Notes under the pieces: generated by a model
What the model saw: only the letters and a program-made list of their open reading frames with translations
The model's database searches: none
Told to the model about the DNA's origin: nothing
Assembly (NCBI GenBank): GCA_963745675.1
Contig: CAVUYM010000013.1
Coordinates: 323,811 to 387,810, forward strand
Direction of reading: 5' to 3'
From: JAUIIK01 sp963745675
GTDB lineage: Bacteria > Chloroflexota > Chloroflexia > Thermomicrobiales > CFX8
Length of the DNA stretch: 64,000 nt
Position numbers and translations under genes: made by a program
In this document: one piece after another, positions 10,101 to 19,823 of the stretch
Numbering within the stretch: the first letter of the stretch is position 1
Layout of the letters: each line of letters opens with the position of its first letter

Positions 10101-13100
10101 CGAACGCTCCTCCAGGCCAATGGGAGATGGTGATGAACGTCACCACCGATCAGTATGGCAACTATGTCTCCTACGAGGCGGTCGACGGCGAATACTACGA
10201 CGAGTACTACGAGCCAGTTGAGGACTATGGTGGCGTCATTCCGGAGGGCGCCCCGCCGTACTTCGGCGATGAGCAATGGGTGAATCCGGAGCAGGACAAC
10301 CACTTCGAGTTCGATTCTGCTGAGACAGATGCAAATGGCGCGGTTCACTACCTCTACACTGCCGACTTCGACGACAATGGTGACATCGACTACAAGATCG
10401 ACGTCATTCAGTATCCAGATGGTCATGTCGAGGTCGAATACCACAGCACCGAGTACGGTCACGAGGCGACCTATGAGATCATCACCCAGCCCAATGGTTA
10501 CTACGGATCGTACGTTCCGACGTACTACGTCGACGATCCTCAGGGTGTGCCTGAGTACGAACCGGAAGACGGGGACTATCCACGCATCATCGACTGGGAC
10601 GCTGGTGAGAACTGGGTCATCCTCGATATCGACAACGGCATGCACGTCAGGTACGACGATTACCGTCCGCCGTATTTTGTCGATGAGCAGGGGAACGAGA
10701 TCACGGGTCAAGGCACGCCTGGAGGCTCCGGGCATCTGATCAGCGTCGATCTGAATGGCAATGCCTACTTCCAGAGCGGCGAAGACTACTACGTGATCGG
10801 TTCCGGCGGGGGCTTTGTGGAAGTCGAGCCCAACGATATTCCGGGGTATGACTACGAAGCGCTACCGCCCGATGACTACGAATACCCGCGCACCATCCAG
10901 TGGGATGCCCACGATGGCTGGGCGATTGTCGAAGATGAGAATGGCTATCACTACAAGCTGTACGAGGATGGCGGCGCATACTTCGTTGATCAGTATGGCA
11001 ACGAAACGCCGACGGGTGACTATTACGTGCCGGAACTGGTGCAGGTTGACGCGGCGGGCAACGCCTATATGCGCCAGGGTGATCCGGGCAACTACAGCTA
11101 CGCCGTCATCGACCAGGACGGTGGTTATGAGCCCATCGATGTGGGCGACATCCCTGACTACGATCCCGATGCTGACGTTGTAGATGAGTACTACGAGGCC
11201 GACTGGGCGGAGCATTACGACCCGAACTACGGCTACGAGCACCCCTACGACCTCTATGGCCAGCCGGATCCGCCGGGTGAGAATCAGGATCCGCATGTGT
11301 ACACCTATGGTGGTGGCCGGGCGATGGTCGTCCACAATGAAGATGGCAGCGAGACGATTACCTGGTACTCCGAGGGCGGGTATCAGAACGGCTATGTTGA
11401 GTATCAGGCGACGGTCGAGTATGAGGGTGGCCAATGGGTTACCGAGTCGGTTGCGCTACCGACTGACCAGATCCCTGTCTATGGTATCTGGCCTGTCGAA
11501 GGTTCACCGGTCTATGACCCCTATCATCCCGATGCTCCCTGGGGTGAACCGGAATCGGTCACGATTCTCGAAGACCGCGTGATTGCGATCTGGAACACCG
11601 ACGAGGGCCAAATCCGCTCCGAGTGGTATCGCGATGGTTCGCATGCCCGAGAGGTGACCTACCCGGACGGACTGGTCATTAGTTGGAGTGGAGACACCTG
11701 GGAGTACGATGTTCCGGAAGACTGGACGCCACCGGACTACGACGGAGTCGAGCCTGATTCGGACATGGATGCCGATGGCCCTGAAGGAGTCGACTTGGAG
11801 GACATCACACCGCCGGTAGACCTTCCGGATCTCGGCGGTGATGCCCAAATGGGTGAACGTGTAATCAATTGGAATGCAGACCCGGACAACGCCTGGGTGC
11901 AGATTCTAAGCGAGGACGGGCAGAGCATCTACGAGTACCACCTGGACGAGCGGGACTATATCGTGCGTGATGCTGAGACGGGAGAGGTGACCTTCAACTC
12001 GGCAGATGGCGGCCTCCCGGTACTGGCGCCGCGTCTCGTCTATGTCAGTTCGGCTAACGGCACAGCCACATTCGAAGACCCTTATGGCAATGAGTACTAT
12101 CAAATCGACACGTACGGGTATCGTACCGAGATCGATGCCGCGGATGTGCCTACATACGAGATGAATGAAGACGAGAATCAGCCCGAAGACGAGCCTCTGG
12201 AAGAAGCAGTACCGGTTGATGACCCTGCTGACGAGACCGGGCCCGAGCCGTGGACTGACCATCTCTCGGCCTATTGGAATCTCGAGATCGGGACGGGCCA
12301 GCACGAAAACTTCTATAACCCCGAGGCAGAGGGACAATACGTCGAATACGATCTGGTGTCGGAGAATGCGACTGAGCGTGTCTACGTCGATCAGTTCGGC
12401 CAGTACGTCCGGATCGTCGACGATGGGGGCGGGAACTACACCTTCTCCTGGGGTGAGGATCTGGCCAACCCGGATCTGGTGATGGGCGTGCCGTACGAGG
12501 GCGATCCGGTAATCGAGTACACCAGCATCGGCGTCGTCGATCCATGGGATGAGGAAGCAGCTCTCGTCGACGATGAGCCCATGGCCGAGATGGAGCCGAT
12601 TGGCCCGGAGTACTACGTCAGTGGCGACTACCAGAACCCGAACTACCTGGAAGCTGAGCGAGTTGACGGTGCCTGGTCATATTACGAAAACAACACGATC
12701 GCGGTGCAGGATCACTATGACGGCACCGAGACAGTGATGTACGGCGACGGCCAGGGTAACTATGACATGGTCTTTACGCGTAATGCCGCGACCGGCGAAG
12801 TCATCGAGATGGTCTACTGGCCGGACGGCGGCATTGGCGTCGATGAGGAAGTCGACACGAACGGATCAGCTGCGGAGATTGTTGAAGAAATCGATCCCTC
12901 TCAGCTTGCGGACGCTGACTCGCTCGAGACTGAGGGCGAAGACCCGGAAGCTGACGCTGATGGGGAGCCATCTGATGATCCAGATGACCAGGAAGATCTC
13001 CAGTTCTTGACAGAAGAAGAGGTCCAGACTGCGGAAGCAGCTGGCGAGGAACCACTGGAATTCAATGGCCCTGAGATTGATGGCACGGAGGGCTCGGACG

Positions 13101-13285
13101 AGTTTGCGAGCGATGATGCGCCCGAAGAGCTTGAGCCGGTCGAGATCGCTCAGCCCGAACCACTCGAGGCTTTGGAAGATATCGATCCGATCACGTCGGC
13201 TGCGTTGGATGAAGCCGACCTGTCCGATGACGGCTTCGATGACGATCTGGACGACGATGACGATGATGACGGCAGCGGCTTCTAA
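7153..13285 (+). CDS. Giant acidic Tyr/Asp-rich repeat protein (~2040 residues), two frameshifts
   Basis: One gene read in three frames: 7153 to about 7455, about 7455-8830, and about 8830-13285. Near 7455 the text continues as DVFESQAAAESGDLPSGIAD; near 8830 it continues as VYGFQVPTLLYVD. The start ATG has AAGGA upstream. Domain order: Arg/Glu-rich head; Ala/Gly-rich hydrophobic stretch (about 7240-7315); Ser/Pro/Asp-rich linker (about 7600-8370); then about 1,600 residues of aromatic and acidic sequence. Six copies of a unit of about 105 residues begin near 8379, 8700, 9017, 10577, 10883 and 11851, with consensus YPRxIxWDxxxGWAIV, KYYEDGGAYFVDQYGNE, LLYVDxDGNAYF, IDxDGGxE and DIPGYE. The C-terminus is Asp-rich. 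No LPXTG, S-layer homology or type I secretion signal was seen. I know no family with this unit; it faintly resembles WG/MORN-type beta repeats. A strong terminator follows. Confidence 0.7.
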
Positions 13286-13318
13286 GCCGTAGCGATCCGA
13301 ATCGGTCAGACGACGAAG

Positions 13319-13348
13319 CCCCGGAGCAGCGCTCCGGGGTTTCGTTCT
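13319..13348 (+). terminator. Rho-independent terminator after the giant-protein gene
   Basis: A perfect 9-bp stem CCCCGGAGC / GCTCCGGGG (13319-13327 with 13331-13339), loop AGC, followed by TTTCGTTCT. It lies 34 bases after the giant gene's stop and between convergent genes, so it may also slow the opposing transcript. Confidence 0.9.
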
Positions 13349-13804
13349 CTATGCGGTTTGCGGCCGGCCATGGGAACGCTGCGGCGTGCCGGGTGACAGA
13401 GAGATGTGCGTGTGAATCGCGAGCCAGGGGCTTGCGGTGTTGTCGCGAACGAAGAGTACGGTGGCGCGTCCGGGACGTTCGTAAGGCGAGCCGTCCTCAT
13501 GGAAGCCGGTTGAGGTCCAGGGGGTGATGCCCCAGGCTTGCAGACCATCGGACGATATGCCGCAGATGAGATGCTCGGTCGCGAAGTGGAAATCAGCGAT
13601 GGTGCCCCAGATCGAGCGCCATTGCTGTTGTTCGAGGGCTTCGAGGCCGCGGACATACTCCATGTAGGTGCCGAAGCCGACGACCTCGGGATGGAAGAGC
13701 TTGCGAGCGGATTCGAAATCTACAGCGGCGACGTAGCCACTCCACTCATCGAACCAGGCTTTGATCTCTAGCTTCTGATCGGGCGTTGCGAGTTCATCAA
13801 GCAT
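13349..13804 (-). CDS. NTF2-like/SnoaL-fold protein
   Basis: A 151-residue protein of the cone-shaped NTF2-like alpha/beta fold. It has an initial helix (DQKLEIKAWFDEW), then FESARKLFHPEVVGFGTY, typical of SnoaL/DUF4440 members ('sxDlDallalfaddvv'), then sheet strands including TVLFVRDNTASPWLAIHTHIS near the C-terminus, where family members usually carry a W-x-(I/V)-x-H-x-H motif. Members act as isomerases, hydrolases or small-ligand binders; nothing here fixes the substrate. It is a single gene convergent with the giant-protein gene, and 51 bases separate its start from the terC-like stop. Confidence 0.75.
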   Translation of the reverse strand: MLDELATPDQKLEIKAWFDEWSGYVAAVDFESARKLFHPEVVGFGTYMEYVRGLEALEQQQWRSIWGTIADFHFATEHLICGISSDGLQAWGITPWTSTGFHEDGSPYERPGRATVLFVRDNTASPWLAIHTHISLSPGTPQRSHGRPQTA

Positions 13805-13855
13805 GTCCTCGTTCCTTCCTCGGCTCCCGTCGAGTAGTCTTTGTGATTCTTGGCA

Positions 13856-14608
13856 TTAATCGGTCACGCTTGTGGCAGCGCCTTCTTCCTGCACTGCTTT
13901 GCGCGGAGATTCGCCTGCAGCGACTCTGGCACGCGCCGTAGCCAGGGCTGCCTCACGGGCCCGGCGATTGATCCAGTAGCTGACACCGAGAACGACGCCG
14001 GTTATCGCCGCGATGATAATAATCTCAACTGGCAAACTCGGTGAGAAGATATTGTGAACTTTTTCGTCTTCGAAAAACATTCGTGCGGCTGTTACGACGA
14101 GAATGCCGGAACCGATGTAGTTGAGTATCGGGTAGGAGTCGATCGCCCGCGCGATGAGGCTACTCCCGAAGAGCAGAGGTGGTATCGAAAAGACAAGTCC
14201 AAAGATGAGCAGGCCGATATGACCGTCTGCCGCGCCGCCGATGGCCAGGATGTTGTCAAGGCTCATGACGAAGTCAGCCATCATGATCGTTTGCAGGGCC
14301 TGGCGCAACGATCCGGCAGCGGCAATTTCATGTTCGTGCTCAGCCGGTTGCAAAAGTTTGAAGGCGATATAAATCAGGAGGAAGGCTCCTCCAGCCTGAA
14401 TCAGTGGAATGTTGAGTAGCAGTGCCGCGAGAATAGTGAAGATGATTCTGAGGACAATTGCGCCAGCCCCGCCCCAGATGATCGCCTGGCGACGTTGGCT
14501 GGCAGGCAGGCGACTGGCCGCCAGACCGATAACGACGGCGTTGTCTCCGGAGAGGACGATGTTGATAGCAATGATGCTGGCGAGTTGCCCGATAAAACCA
14601 AAATCCAA
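13856..14608 (-). CDS. TerC family (YjbE-type) integral membrane protein
   Basis: A 250-residue protein with about seven hydrophobic helices. The two inverted halves each carry the family's acidic signature: LSGDNAVVIGLA (about 19-30) and MSLDNILAIGG (about 114-124). TerC/Alx/YjbE proteins are linked to Mn2+ efflux or metal loading of exported proteins; the paired Asp-Asn motifs line the transport path. The C-terminus is a hydrophilic Ala/Arg/Glu-rich tail. The start ATG at 14608 gives a canonical N-terminus (MDFGFIGQLASIIAIN). Many relatives are controlled by the yybP-ykoY Mn2+ riboswitch; I looked upstream and could not make out its conserved core. Confidence 0.88.
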   Translation of the reverse strand: MDFGFIGQLASIIAINIVLSGDNAVVIGLAASRLPASQRRQAIIWGGAGAIVLRIIFTILAALLLNIPLIQAGGAFLLIYIAFKLLQPAEHEHEIAAAGSLRQALQTIMMADFVMSLDNILAIGGAADGHIGLLIFGLVFSIPPLLFGSSLIARAIDSYPILNYIGSGILVVTAARMFFEDEKVHNIFSPSLPVEIIIIAAITGVVLGVSYWINRRAREAALATARARVAAGESPRKAVQEEGAATSVTD

Positions 14609-14685
14609 CAGGGAGTCTCCAGTTTCGATGATTCGAAAGCGTCATAGTTGCAGGTGAATTCTATCTGGTCGCGAGTCCGAGAGTT

Positions 14686-14770
14686 TCCCCTCACAGCGCG
14701 ACGCGGCTGCCTCGCCCTCTCTCACAGTTGCGCCGCGCTGCGCGGAGAGAAGGAGAGGAAGAGGGGTCGC
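14686..14770. repeat. G/C-rich palindromic intergenic repeat
   Basis: A member of the CCCTC...GAGGG repeat family: a C-rich arm with CCCTCTCTCACAG and CGCCGCGC, then a G-rich arm GCGCGGAGAGAAGGAGAGG. It lies between the terC-like gene and a transposase remnant, and the remnant's C-terminal end is lost close to it. Confidence 0.55.
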
Positions 14771-14794
14771 CGGGTGCGGGAGGCGGTGAAACCC

Positions 14795-15098
14795 AGGTAC
14801 CGGAATGGGCAAACTAGCAATGACACACTGACGGTCGAGCGCCAGATCGAACTGGTCCAGCAGATGCTGCCGTAGCCGATTGAGTGTGCCCATCAGATCG
14901 CGGCGACGGCGTTTCGGCAGCTGTGGGAAGCGGCCAGGATAGTCACGGAAGGCGAATAGCAGGTGCGTTTCCTGATCCCAGCCACGGCAATCGCCAACGA
15001 CCACCATTGTGAGTAGTTCGCGGTGGTGCAACCGCCTGCAAGGCATCGTCGATGATGACGCAGACAGCGAGACAGAAATCGGCGAAGCTGATTATCAT
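14795..15098 (-). pseudogene. Remnant of an IS982-like transposase, N-terminal part
   Basis: From an ATG at 15098 with AGAGGTG upstream, one frame reads MIISFADFCLAVCVIIDDAL. After a shift near 15030 another frame reads LLTMVVVGDCRGWD, then FAFRDYPGRFPQL and LNRLRQHLLDQFD, then CVIASLPIPVPGF. This order (a helix ending in a DD pair, 'SDSEVLTMEVVGEFLGxD', 'yFRxhYxxwFPxL', 'iDSxPvPv') is that of IS982-type transposases. Similarity ends near 14800, so the catalytic C-terminal half is absent. No inverted repeats were found. It is a dead fragment; a related DDE family cannot be excluded. Confidence 0.55.
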
Positions 15099-15239
15099 CA
15101 GAACACCTCTTCGGTTGCAATCGGCTGCTTTCATACTGCACCGATAGCCATCTGAAGGGGAATTCGTCAATCAACTAGCACAGGGGCCTACTATGGTCAG
15201 ACAAGCATCCGCGTGAGATAAGAACTGGAGGGGGCTGCT

Positions 15240-16832
15240 TTGGGAATAGGCTCGGGCTCACGTTGCGGCGATCTGAAGCACTGGGCAATCTTTGGCCTGG
15301 CAGTGCTGCTGGTCGCTGCCTGCGGTAGTGGCGATGCTGGTTCGTCCGATTCTTCGGGCACTTCGAGCGCTACTGAGCCTTCACCGAGATGCACTGTCCA
15401 TGCGACCGGGTCAGACCAAACACCGGGCTCGCCTCCTGCCGTCGATTCAGACGCTACTCCCATCATCAGTGGATCTTTCGCGACCAGCACCAGCTACGAA
15501 TGGACCGGCGATGACCGGCATGATCCCATCACGACGGTCAGAATGGAGACGCTCCCCGATGGCAATGTCTGCGTCACCCTGATTGCCGAAGATCCAGGCG
15601 ACGAATCGGGCGTCGCGGCTATTCGCTTCAGGACGTACGATGGTGAGTCGCAGGTCTACTCCGGACCATTCGCCGTTGCAAGCGGCGCTGAGGTCATTGT
15701 CCAGGCTCTCGATCAAGCGGGGCATCTGGAACTGCCGCGAACGCTGATTGTCCTCCCCGGTCCCCACGATGATGTCCAGCAGTCAATCGCCATTGATGGT
15801 CCATCTGTTTCAGTTGGGACGACGCAGGAGGGACAGAACGCGCGCCTCACATTCGAGGGCGTCGCAGGTCAGCTCGTGTCGCTCCAGGTGTTGGAACCCG
15901 AGACAAAATCGGCGCCTGCCAGAGGATGGATTGTCGATCCGGATGGCTTCGCCGTTAGCGGCTGGGAACGTGGCCTCGGGGGCTCATCGCCCATTGGCGG
16001 ACGCCTGCCAGAAACAGGCACGTACACGATATTCGTCAACGCTAGAGACACAGATCACAGCCAGGTGACGTTGCAGCTTGTCGAGGCATTTGACTATCAC
16101 GGCATGATCCGGGCTGACGGCACGCCCCATGAGATCATCTTCGATGTTCCCCACCAACGTGCGGAGTTGCAGTTTGATGGCAAGGCAGGCCAGCTGTTCT
16201 ATCTTGTTTCAGCGAGTAGCACGGTCGGTCCGAAAGACGGCCCGTGGCAGCTATATTTGCAAGTAGAGGCACCCGACGGCACAACGATTGGAGACCAGGG
16301 CATTGCAGTCGGTGCACGTCACAACAGGACTGAACTACGCCTCTCTGCAACGGGCACTTATCGTATCGATTTGATCCCGCAAGCAGGCTACACCGGAGAA
16401 GTGACGCTTGCACTGCATGACGTCCTTGCCCCGGAAGTGCGAGCTAGCGTTGGTGGCCCGCCGGTGACTGTTGAGATCGAAGGCCACTTCGATCAATCTT
16501 CTGTGGCATTCGAGGCACACACTGGAGATTGGATTCAGCTGGATAGCAATGTTCTCGTAGGTAACTCGTCCTGCTGCAGCGTTCTCATCTCGATTCTTGA
16601 GGCTGATGGCCGTCCTTTGAAAGCCGAGACATGGAAGCTGGAAAACGGCCAACCGCGGAAGATTCTTAGTCAACGACAGGTCTTCGCCAATATCGGGGCT
16701 TTCCAAAACACGCGCATTTGGTTCCAGGTTCCTGGTTCGGGCGTCTATATTGCTCTTGTTCAGTCGGCAGACGATGCTTCGAGTGAAGTTCGGCTTCAGC
16801 TTTCGTTGAGCACTGCTCCCTCATCGGATTAG
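15240..16832 (+). CDS. Secreted lipoprotein with PPC-like beta-sandwich repeats
   Basis: A 530-residue protein beginning at TTG 15240, with GGAGGGGG about 6 bases upstream. A hydrophobic segment ends in the lipobox VLLVAACGSG, followed by a Ser/Asp-rich linker, so it should be lipid-anchored outside the membrane. The first domain (about 80-170) is an Ig-like strand-rich region. Three related units follow, with the pattern 'TFEGVAGQLVSLQVLE ... DPDG ... LPETGTYTIFVN ... VTLQL', similar to bacterial pre-peptidase C-terminal (PPC) beta-sandwich domains found in secreted proteins. No enzymatic motif is seen, so binding or a structural role is likely. It is transcribed alone and convergent with the S9 peptidase. 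Confidence 0.75.
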   Translation: MGIGSGSRCGDLKHWAIFGLAVLLVAACGSGDAGSSDSSGTSSATEPSPRCTVHATGSDQTPGSPPAVDSDATPIISGSFATSTSYEWTGDDRHDPITTVRMETLPDGNVCVTLIAEDPGDESGVAAIRFRTYDGESQVYSGPFAVASGAEVIVQALDQAGHLELPRTLIVLPGPHDDVQQSIAIDGPSVSVGTTQEGQNARLTFEGVAGQLVSLQVLEPETKSAPARGWIVDPDGFAVSGWERGLGGSSPIGGRLPETGTYTIFVNARDTDHSQVTLQLVEAFDYHGMIRADGTPHEIIFDVPHQRAELQFDGKAGQLFYLVSASSTVGPKDGPWQLYLQVEAPDGTTIGDQGIAVGARHNRTELRLSATGTYRIDLIPQAGYTGEVTLALHDVLAPEVRASVGGPPVTVEIEGHFDQSSVAFEAHTGDWIQLDSNVLVGNSSCCSVLISILEADGRPLKAETWKLENGQPRKILSQRQVFANIGAFQNTRIWFQVPGSGVYIALVQSADDASSEVRLQLSLSTAPSSD

Positions 16833-16931
16833 GGCTTGCCTGTTATTCTCGTATCAGGGCGGATCGCAAGGTCTGCCCACTTTCTCCGCCAACCCATTCG
16901 ACGACTTCTCGCAGGGTGCGCTATTCCCTAA

Positions 16932-18920
16932 TCACCGTAGGTGTTGTTCGAAGTGGCGCACCGAGCGGCGGATGGTGTCGTGCCAGGTGGCGGCGCGGGT
17001 GAAGATGTGGGGTTCGTCGGGGTAGACGACGAGATCGAAGTCTTTGCCGTGGTCGGTCAGGGCGCGGACCATCTGCCGGCAATGGTCGATCGGGACGTTG
17101 GCGTCATCGTCGCCGTAGAGGGCGAGGTAGGGCGCCTGCAGATTGTCGATGTATTCGAGCGGGTTGCGTTCGCGATAGAGGTCGGGATGCTCTTCGGGCA
17201 ACTCGAAGCGGGAACGGCTCCAGGTTCCAGGGGCGCGGTCGGAGAGATAGTGATAGTAGTCGACCCAGTTGAAGACGCCGACGAGGTTGACGCCTGCGGC
17301 ATAGAGTTCCGGTTCTTTGACCATGCAGAGCGTCGTCATGAAGCCACCATAGGAGCGACCCCAGACGCCGATCTTGTGCGGGTTGACTTGCGGCTGATGG
17401 CCGAGCCAGCGGGTGGCCTCGACGATATCGAGAAGATCTCCGCCACCGACATCGAGATAGGAAGCGGTCTCGTAGTCATAGCCATAGTTCCAGGAGCCGC
17501 GATAGTCGACGATCAGGACGACATATCCCATCTGCGCCAGCATCATGTTGGCCGCGTAGGTCGTGCCAGCGGCGGTATAGCCCTGCCAGGCCGGGACGGC
17601 ATACTGCCCCTGGCCGCCGCCGTGGATGTAGATGACGCCGGGCGCGGAATGATCGCCGGGGAGATCCTTGCGACGCATCATCAGCACTGGAATCTCCCAC
17701 TGCTCGTCGTCGCTCGGTATGGTCGTGGTGCTGACGACGACGTCGCCAACTTGCGGGCTGATGCCGCCGTTGTGGTCGGCGATGACATGCAACGGGCCGG
17801 TTTCTGCATGAAACGCCGCTAGATAGTCGGGGCGGTCGTGGTTCGACATGACGGCCACAATGCGCTGACTCGTTGGCGACCACGAATAGCTGGAGATGGA
17901 GCCGGCCTGGCGGATGGGATCGTGGCGGTCCTCGCGATGGAGAGCATTGACGAGATGCAAGCGCTTCTGGCGACGCTGGTTCGAGAGATAGCTGATCCAG
18001 TCCTTGTCCGGTGACCAGCGCGGCTTTTCGGCTTCGGCGCCTGGCTCGGAGACCTGCATCGGGTCGTTGGTGCCATCCGCATGAGCGACGAGGATCTGGC
18101 CAAAATTGTCGATCGGCGCGACGAATGCGATGTAGTTAGCGTGAGGCGAGAAGGCGGCATCGAATTGGAAGCGGGAGACCCATTGCTTACTCTCATCGCG
18201 CCACATTCGTAGGGGGTTCTCTCCGGTCGGCTCGCAGACCCAGAGTTCGCGCCACTTGACTCGCCAGTCGTAGCGAGTGAATGCCAGCCGCTTACTGTCG
18301 GGGGACCAGACGGCGGTGGTTTCGACGTCGTTGCTCGGCATGATCCGGTGGAGTTTGTTGGTGTCGCGGCTGAAGACGGCCAGGTCGAGGCCGTGCTCGC
18401 GCGGGCAGGCGATGGCGACGTACATACCGTCGGGAGACGGGAAGAAGACATCGGTGATGCGGTGCACCAGGCGCGTCATCAGCCACTGGTCCTCGGTCAT
18501 GCGAACCGGCTCGCCAGCGGGAGTATGGTCGTGCCAGTACCAGAGCCAGGCATCGCCCTCATGGACATAAACAACGGCGTCTGCAGATGGCAGGATGGTG
18601 ATGCGCGTCGCGTCATCGGGCAGGCTGAGAATTGACTCTTCATCGTGCGTGTCGATCGTGACGCGGTGGACCTCGTGGCCGCGGCTGAAGACGATGCGTT
18701 CGTTGCCGTCCCAAACTGGCGGTCCGGCTGGTTTGTCGCCGCTGGTGAGCTGGACCGGATCGCCGGGCCCAGAGGGCGTCCCCTGGCTGAGCCAGATCTC
18801 GCCGTGCTCGAAACCGGCCAGCCGGTAGGCGACATGCGAGCCGTCGGGTGACCAGGCCGGTGACTCCGGCGTCTTGATCGCGACGATCTGGTCGATGGTG
18901 AGTTGCGTTGGTGTGGACAT
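16932..18920 (-). CDS. S9 family peptidase (acylaminoacyl-peptidase/prolyl oligopeptidase type)
   Basis: A 662-residue protein. The N-terminal two thirds is a seven-bladed propeller with repeats such as SPAWSPDGSHVAYRL and AVWSPDSKRLAFTRYDW. The C-terminal alpha/beta hydrolase domain has an oxyanion-region HGGGQGQY, the nucleophile in GVWGRSYGGFMT (Ser about 523), an Asp in YGDDDANVP (about 605) and His in DEPHIF (about 637). These enzymes trim short peptides, often with acylated or proline-containing N-termini. No signal peptide is visible, so it is cytoplasmic. The start MSTPTQLTIDQ matches the family N-terminus. It fits the peptide-degrading theme of the window. Confidence 0.92.
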   Translation of the reverse strand: MSTPTQLTIDQIVAIKTPESPAWSPDGSHVAYRLAGFEHGEIWLSQGTPSGPGDPVQLTSGDKPAGPPVWDGNERIVFSRGHEVHRVTIDTHDEESILSLPDDATRITILPSADAVVYVHEGDAWLWYWHDHTPAGEPVRMTEDQWLMTRLVHRITDVFFPSPDGMYVAIACPREHGLDLAVFSRDTNKLHRIMPSNDVETTAVWSPDSKRLAFTRYDWRVKWRELWVCEPTGENPLRMWRDESKQWVSRFQFDAAFSPHANYIAFVAPIDNFGQILVAHADGTNDPMQVSEPGAEAEKPRWSPDKDWISYLSNQRRQKRLHLVNALHREDRHDPIRQAGSISSYSWSPTSQRIVAVMSNHDRPDYLAAFHAETGPLHVIADHNGGISPQVGDVVVSTTTIPSDDEQWEIPVLMMRRKDLPGDHSAPGVIYIHGGGQGQYAVPAWQGYTAAGTTYAANMMLAQMGYVVLIVDYRGSWNYGYDYETASYLDVGGGDLLDIVEATRWLGHQPQVNPHKIGVWGRSYGGFMTTLCMVKEPELYAAGVNLVGVFNWVDYYHYLSDRAPGTWSRSRFELPEEHPDLYRERNPLEYIDNLQAPYLALYGDDDANVPIDHCRQMVRALTDHGKDFDLVVYPDEPHIFTRAATWHDTIRRSVRHFEQHLR

Positions 18921-19117
18921 GCCGGCTCTCCTGCTTCATCTGATTGGCCAGGAACAGTAGATTTATCGTAGACCAACTCGTCAGAAGAGGATAACCGCTC
19001 CATGCTTGCCATAGAGATCGAGGAGCTACATAGAACCGTCAACATTGGGGACGTGTTCGAAGAGGAGGGGTTTGTTAAGCCGGTCGGCGAATGAGATCAG
19101 TCGCGAAGGAACGTCCC

Positions 19118-19769
19118 ATGATGCACAGACGACAGGATACGACGCGGAACTACGACCGGATCAGCCGCTTCTACGATCTTATCGAAGGCCCGTTCGAGCG
19201 GCAGGCGCGGGAGTGTGGTCTACGATTCGCTCGACATTCAGCCGGGTGAACAGGTACTCGAGATTGGTTACGGAACCGGGGAGGCGCTGGTTGAACTTGC
19301 CCGCAGCGTTGGTTCGGGCGGATGGGTCACCGGTCTCGATCTCTCGACCGGGATGCGCTCCGTTACTGCGAGCCGGTTGCGGCGAGCAGGGCTGATGTCG
19401 CGCGTCGATCTGGTGAGAGGCGATGCCGTCGCCCTTCCGTTCGAGGATGATGCGTTTGACGCGGTCTTCATGAGCTTCGTGCTGGAACTCATGCCGACCG
19501 GGGATATCCCTGTCGTTCTCCGGGAGTGTCACCGGGTATTGCGATCTCGCGGCAGGCTTGGAGTGGTTGCGCTTACCACCGAAGAAGGTCGTCCCTTGAT
19601 GATGCGCCTCTATGAGTGGGGCCATCGCCAGTTTCCCAGCTTCCTCGATTGCCGTCCTATTCCAGTGACTGAGGATGTCAAGGAAGCGCATTTCGATGTT
19701 GTCGTACGCGAGCCGATAAGTATCTGGGGAATTCCCGTTGCCGTTGTCCTGGCACGCAAGATGGAATAG
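19118..19769 (+). CDS. Class I SAM-dependent methyltransferase, one frameshift
   Basis: The reading starts at ATG 19118 (GAAGGA upstream) with TRNYDRISRFYDLIEGPFER, the usual opening of UbiE-like small methyltransferases. It shifts frame at about 19205-19220 and continues SLDIQPGEQVLEIGYGTG (motif I, SAM binding), then GLDLSTGM, RGDAVALPFEDDAFDAVFM (motifs II and post-I) and ECHRVLRSRGRLGVV. Repaired length is about 217 residues, normal for this group. The substrate cannot be told; it could be a lipid, quinone or small molecule. It precedes the N-ATPase operon by 54 bases on the same strand, but this need not mean a functional link. Confidence 0.75.
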
Positions 19770-19823
19770 AACGGCGTACTGGTAGTGACAGGGAGTATCC
19801 TCAACACGGAGTAAATACGTATC

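Noticed and set aside
14609..14700. yybP-ykoY Mn2+ riboswitch upstream of the TerC-family gene
   Set aside because: The conserved core and paired helices could not be recognised; the region is occupied by a repeat.
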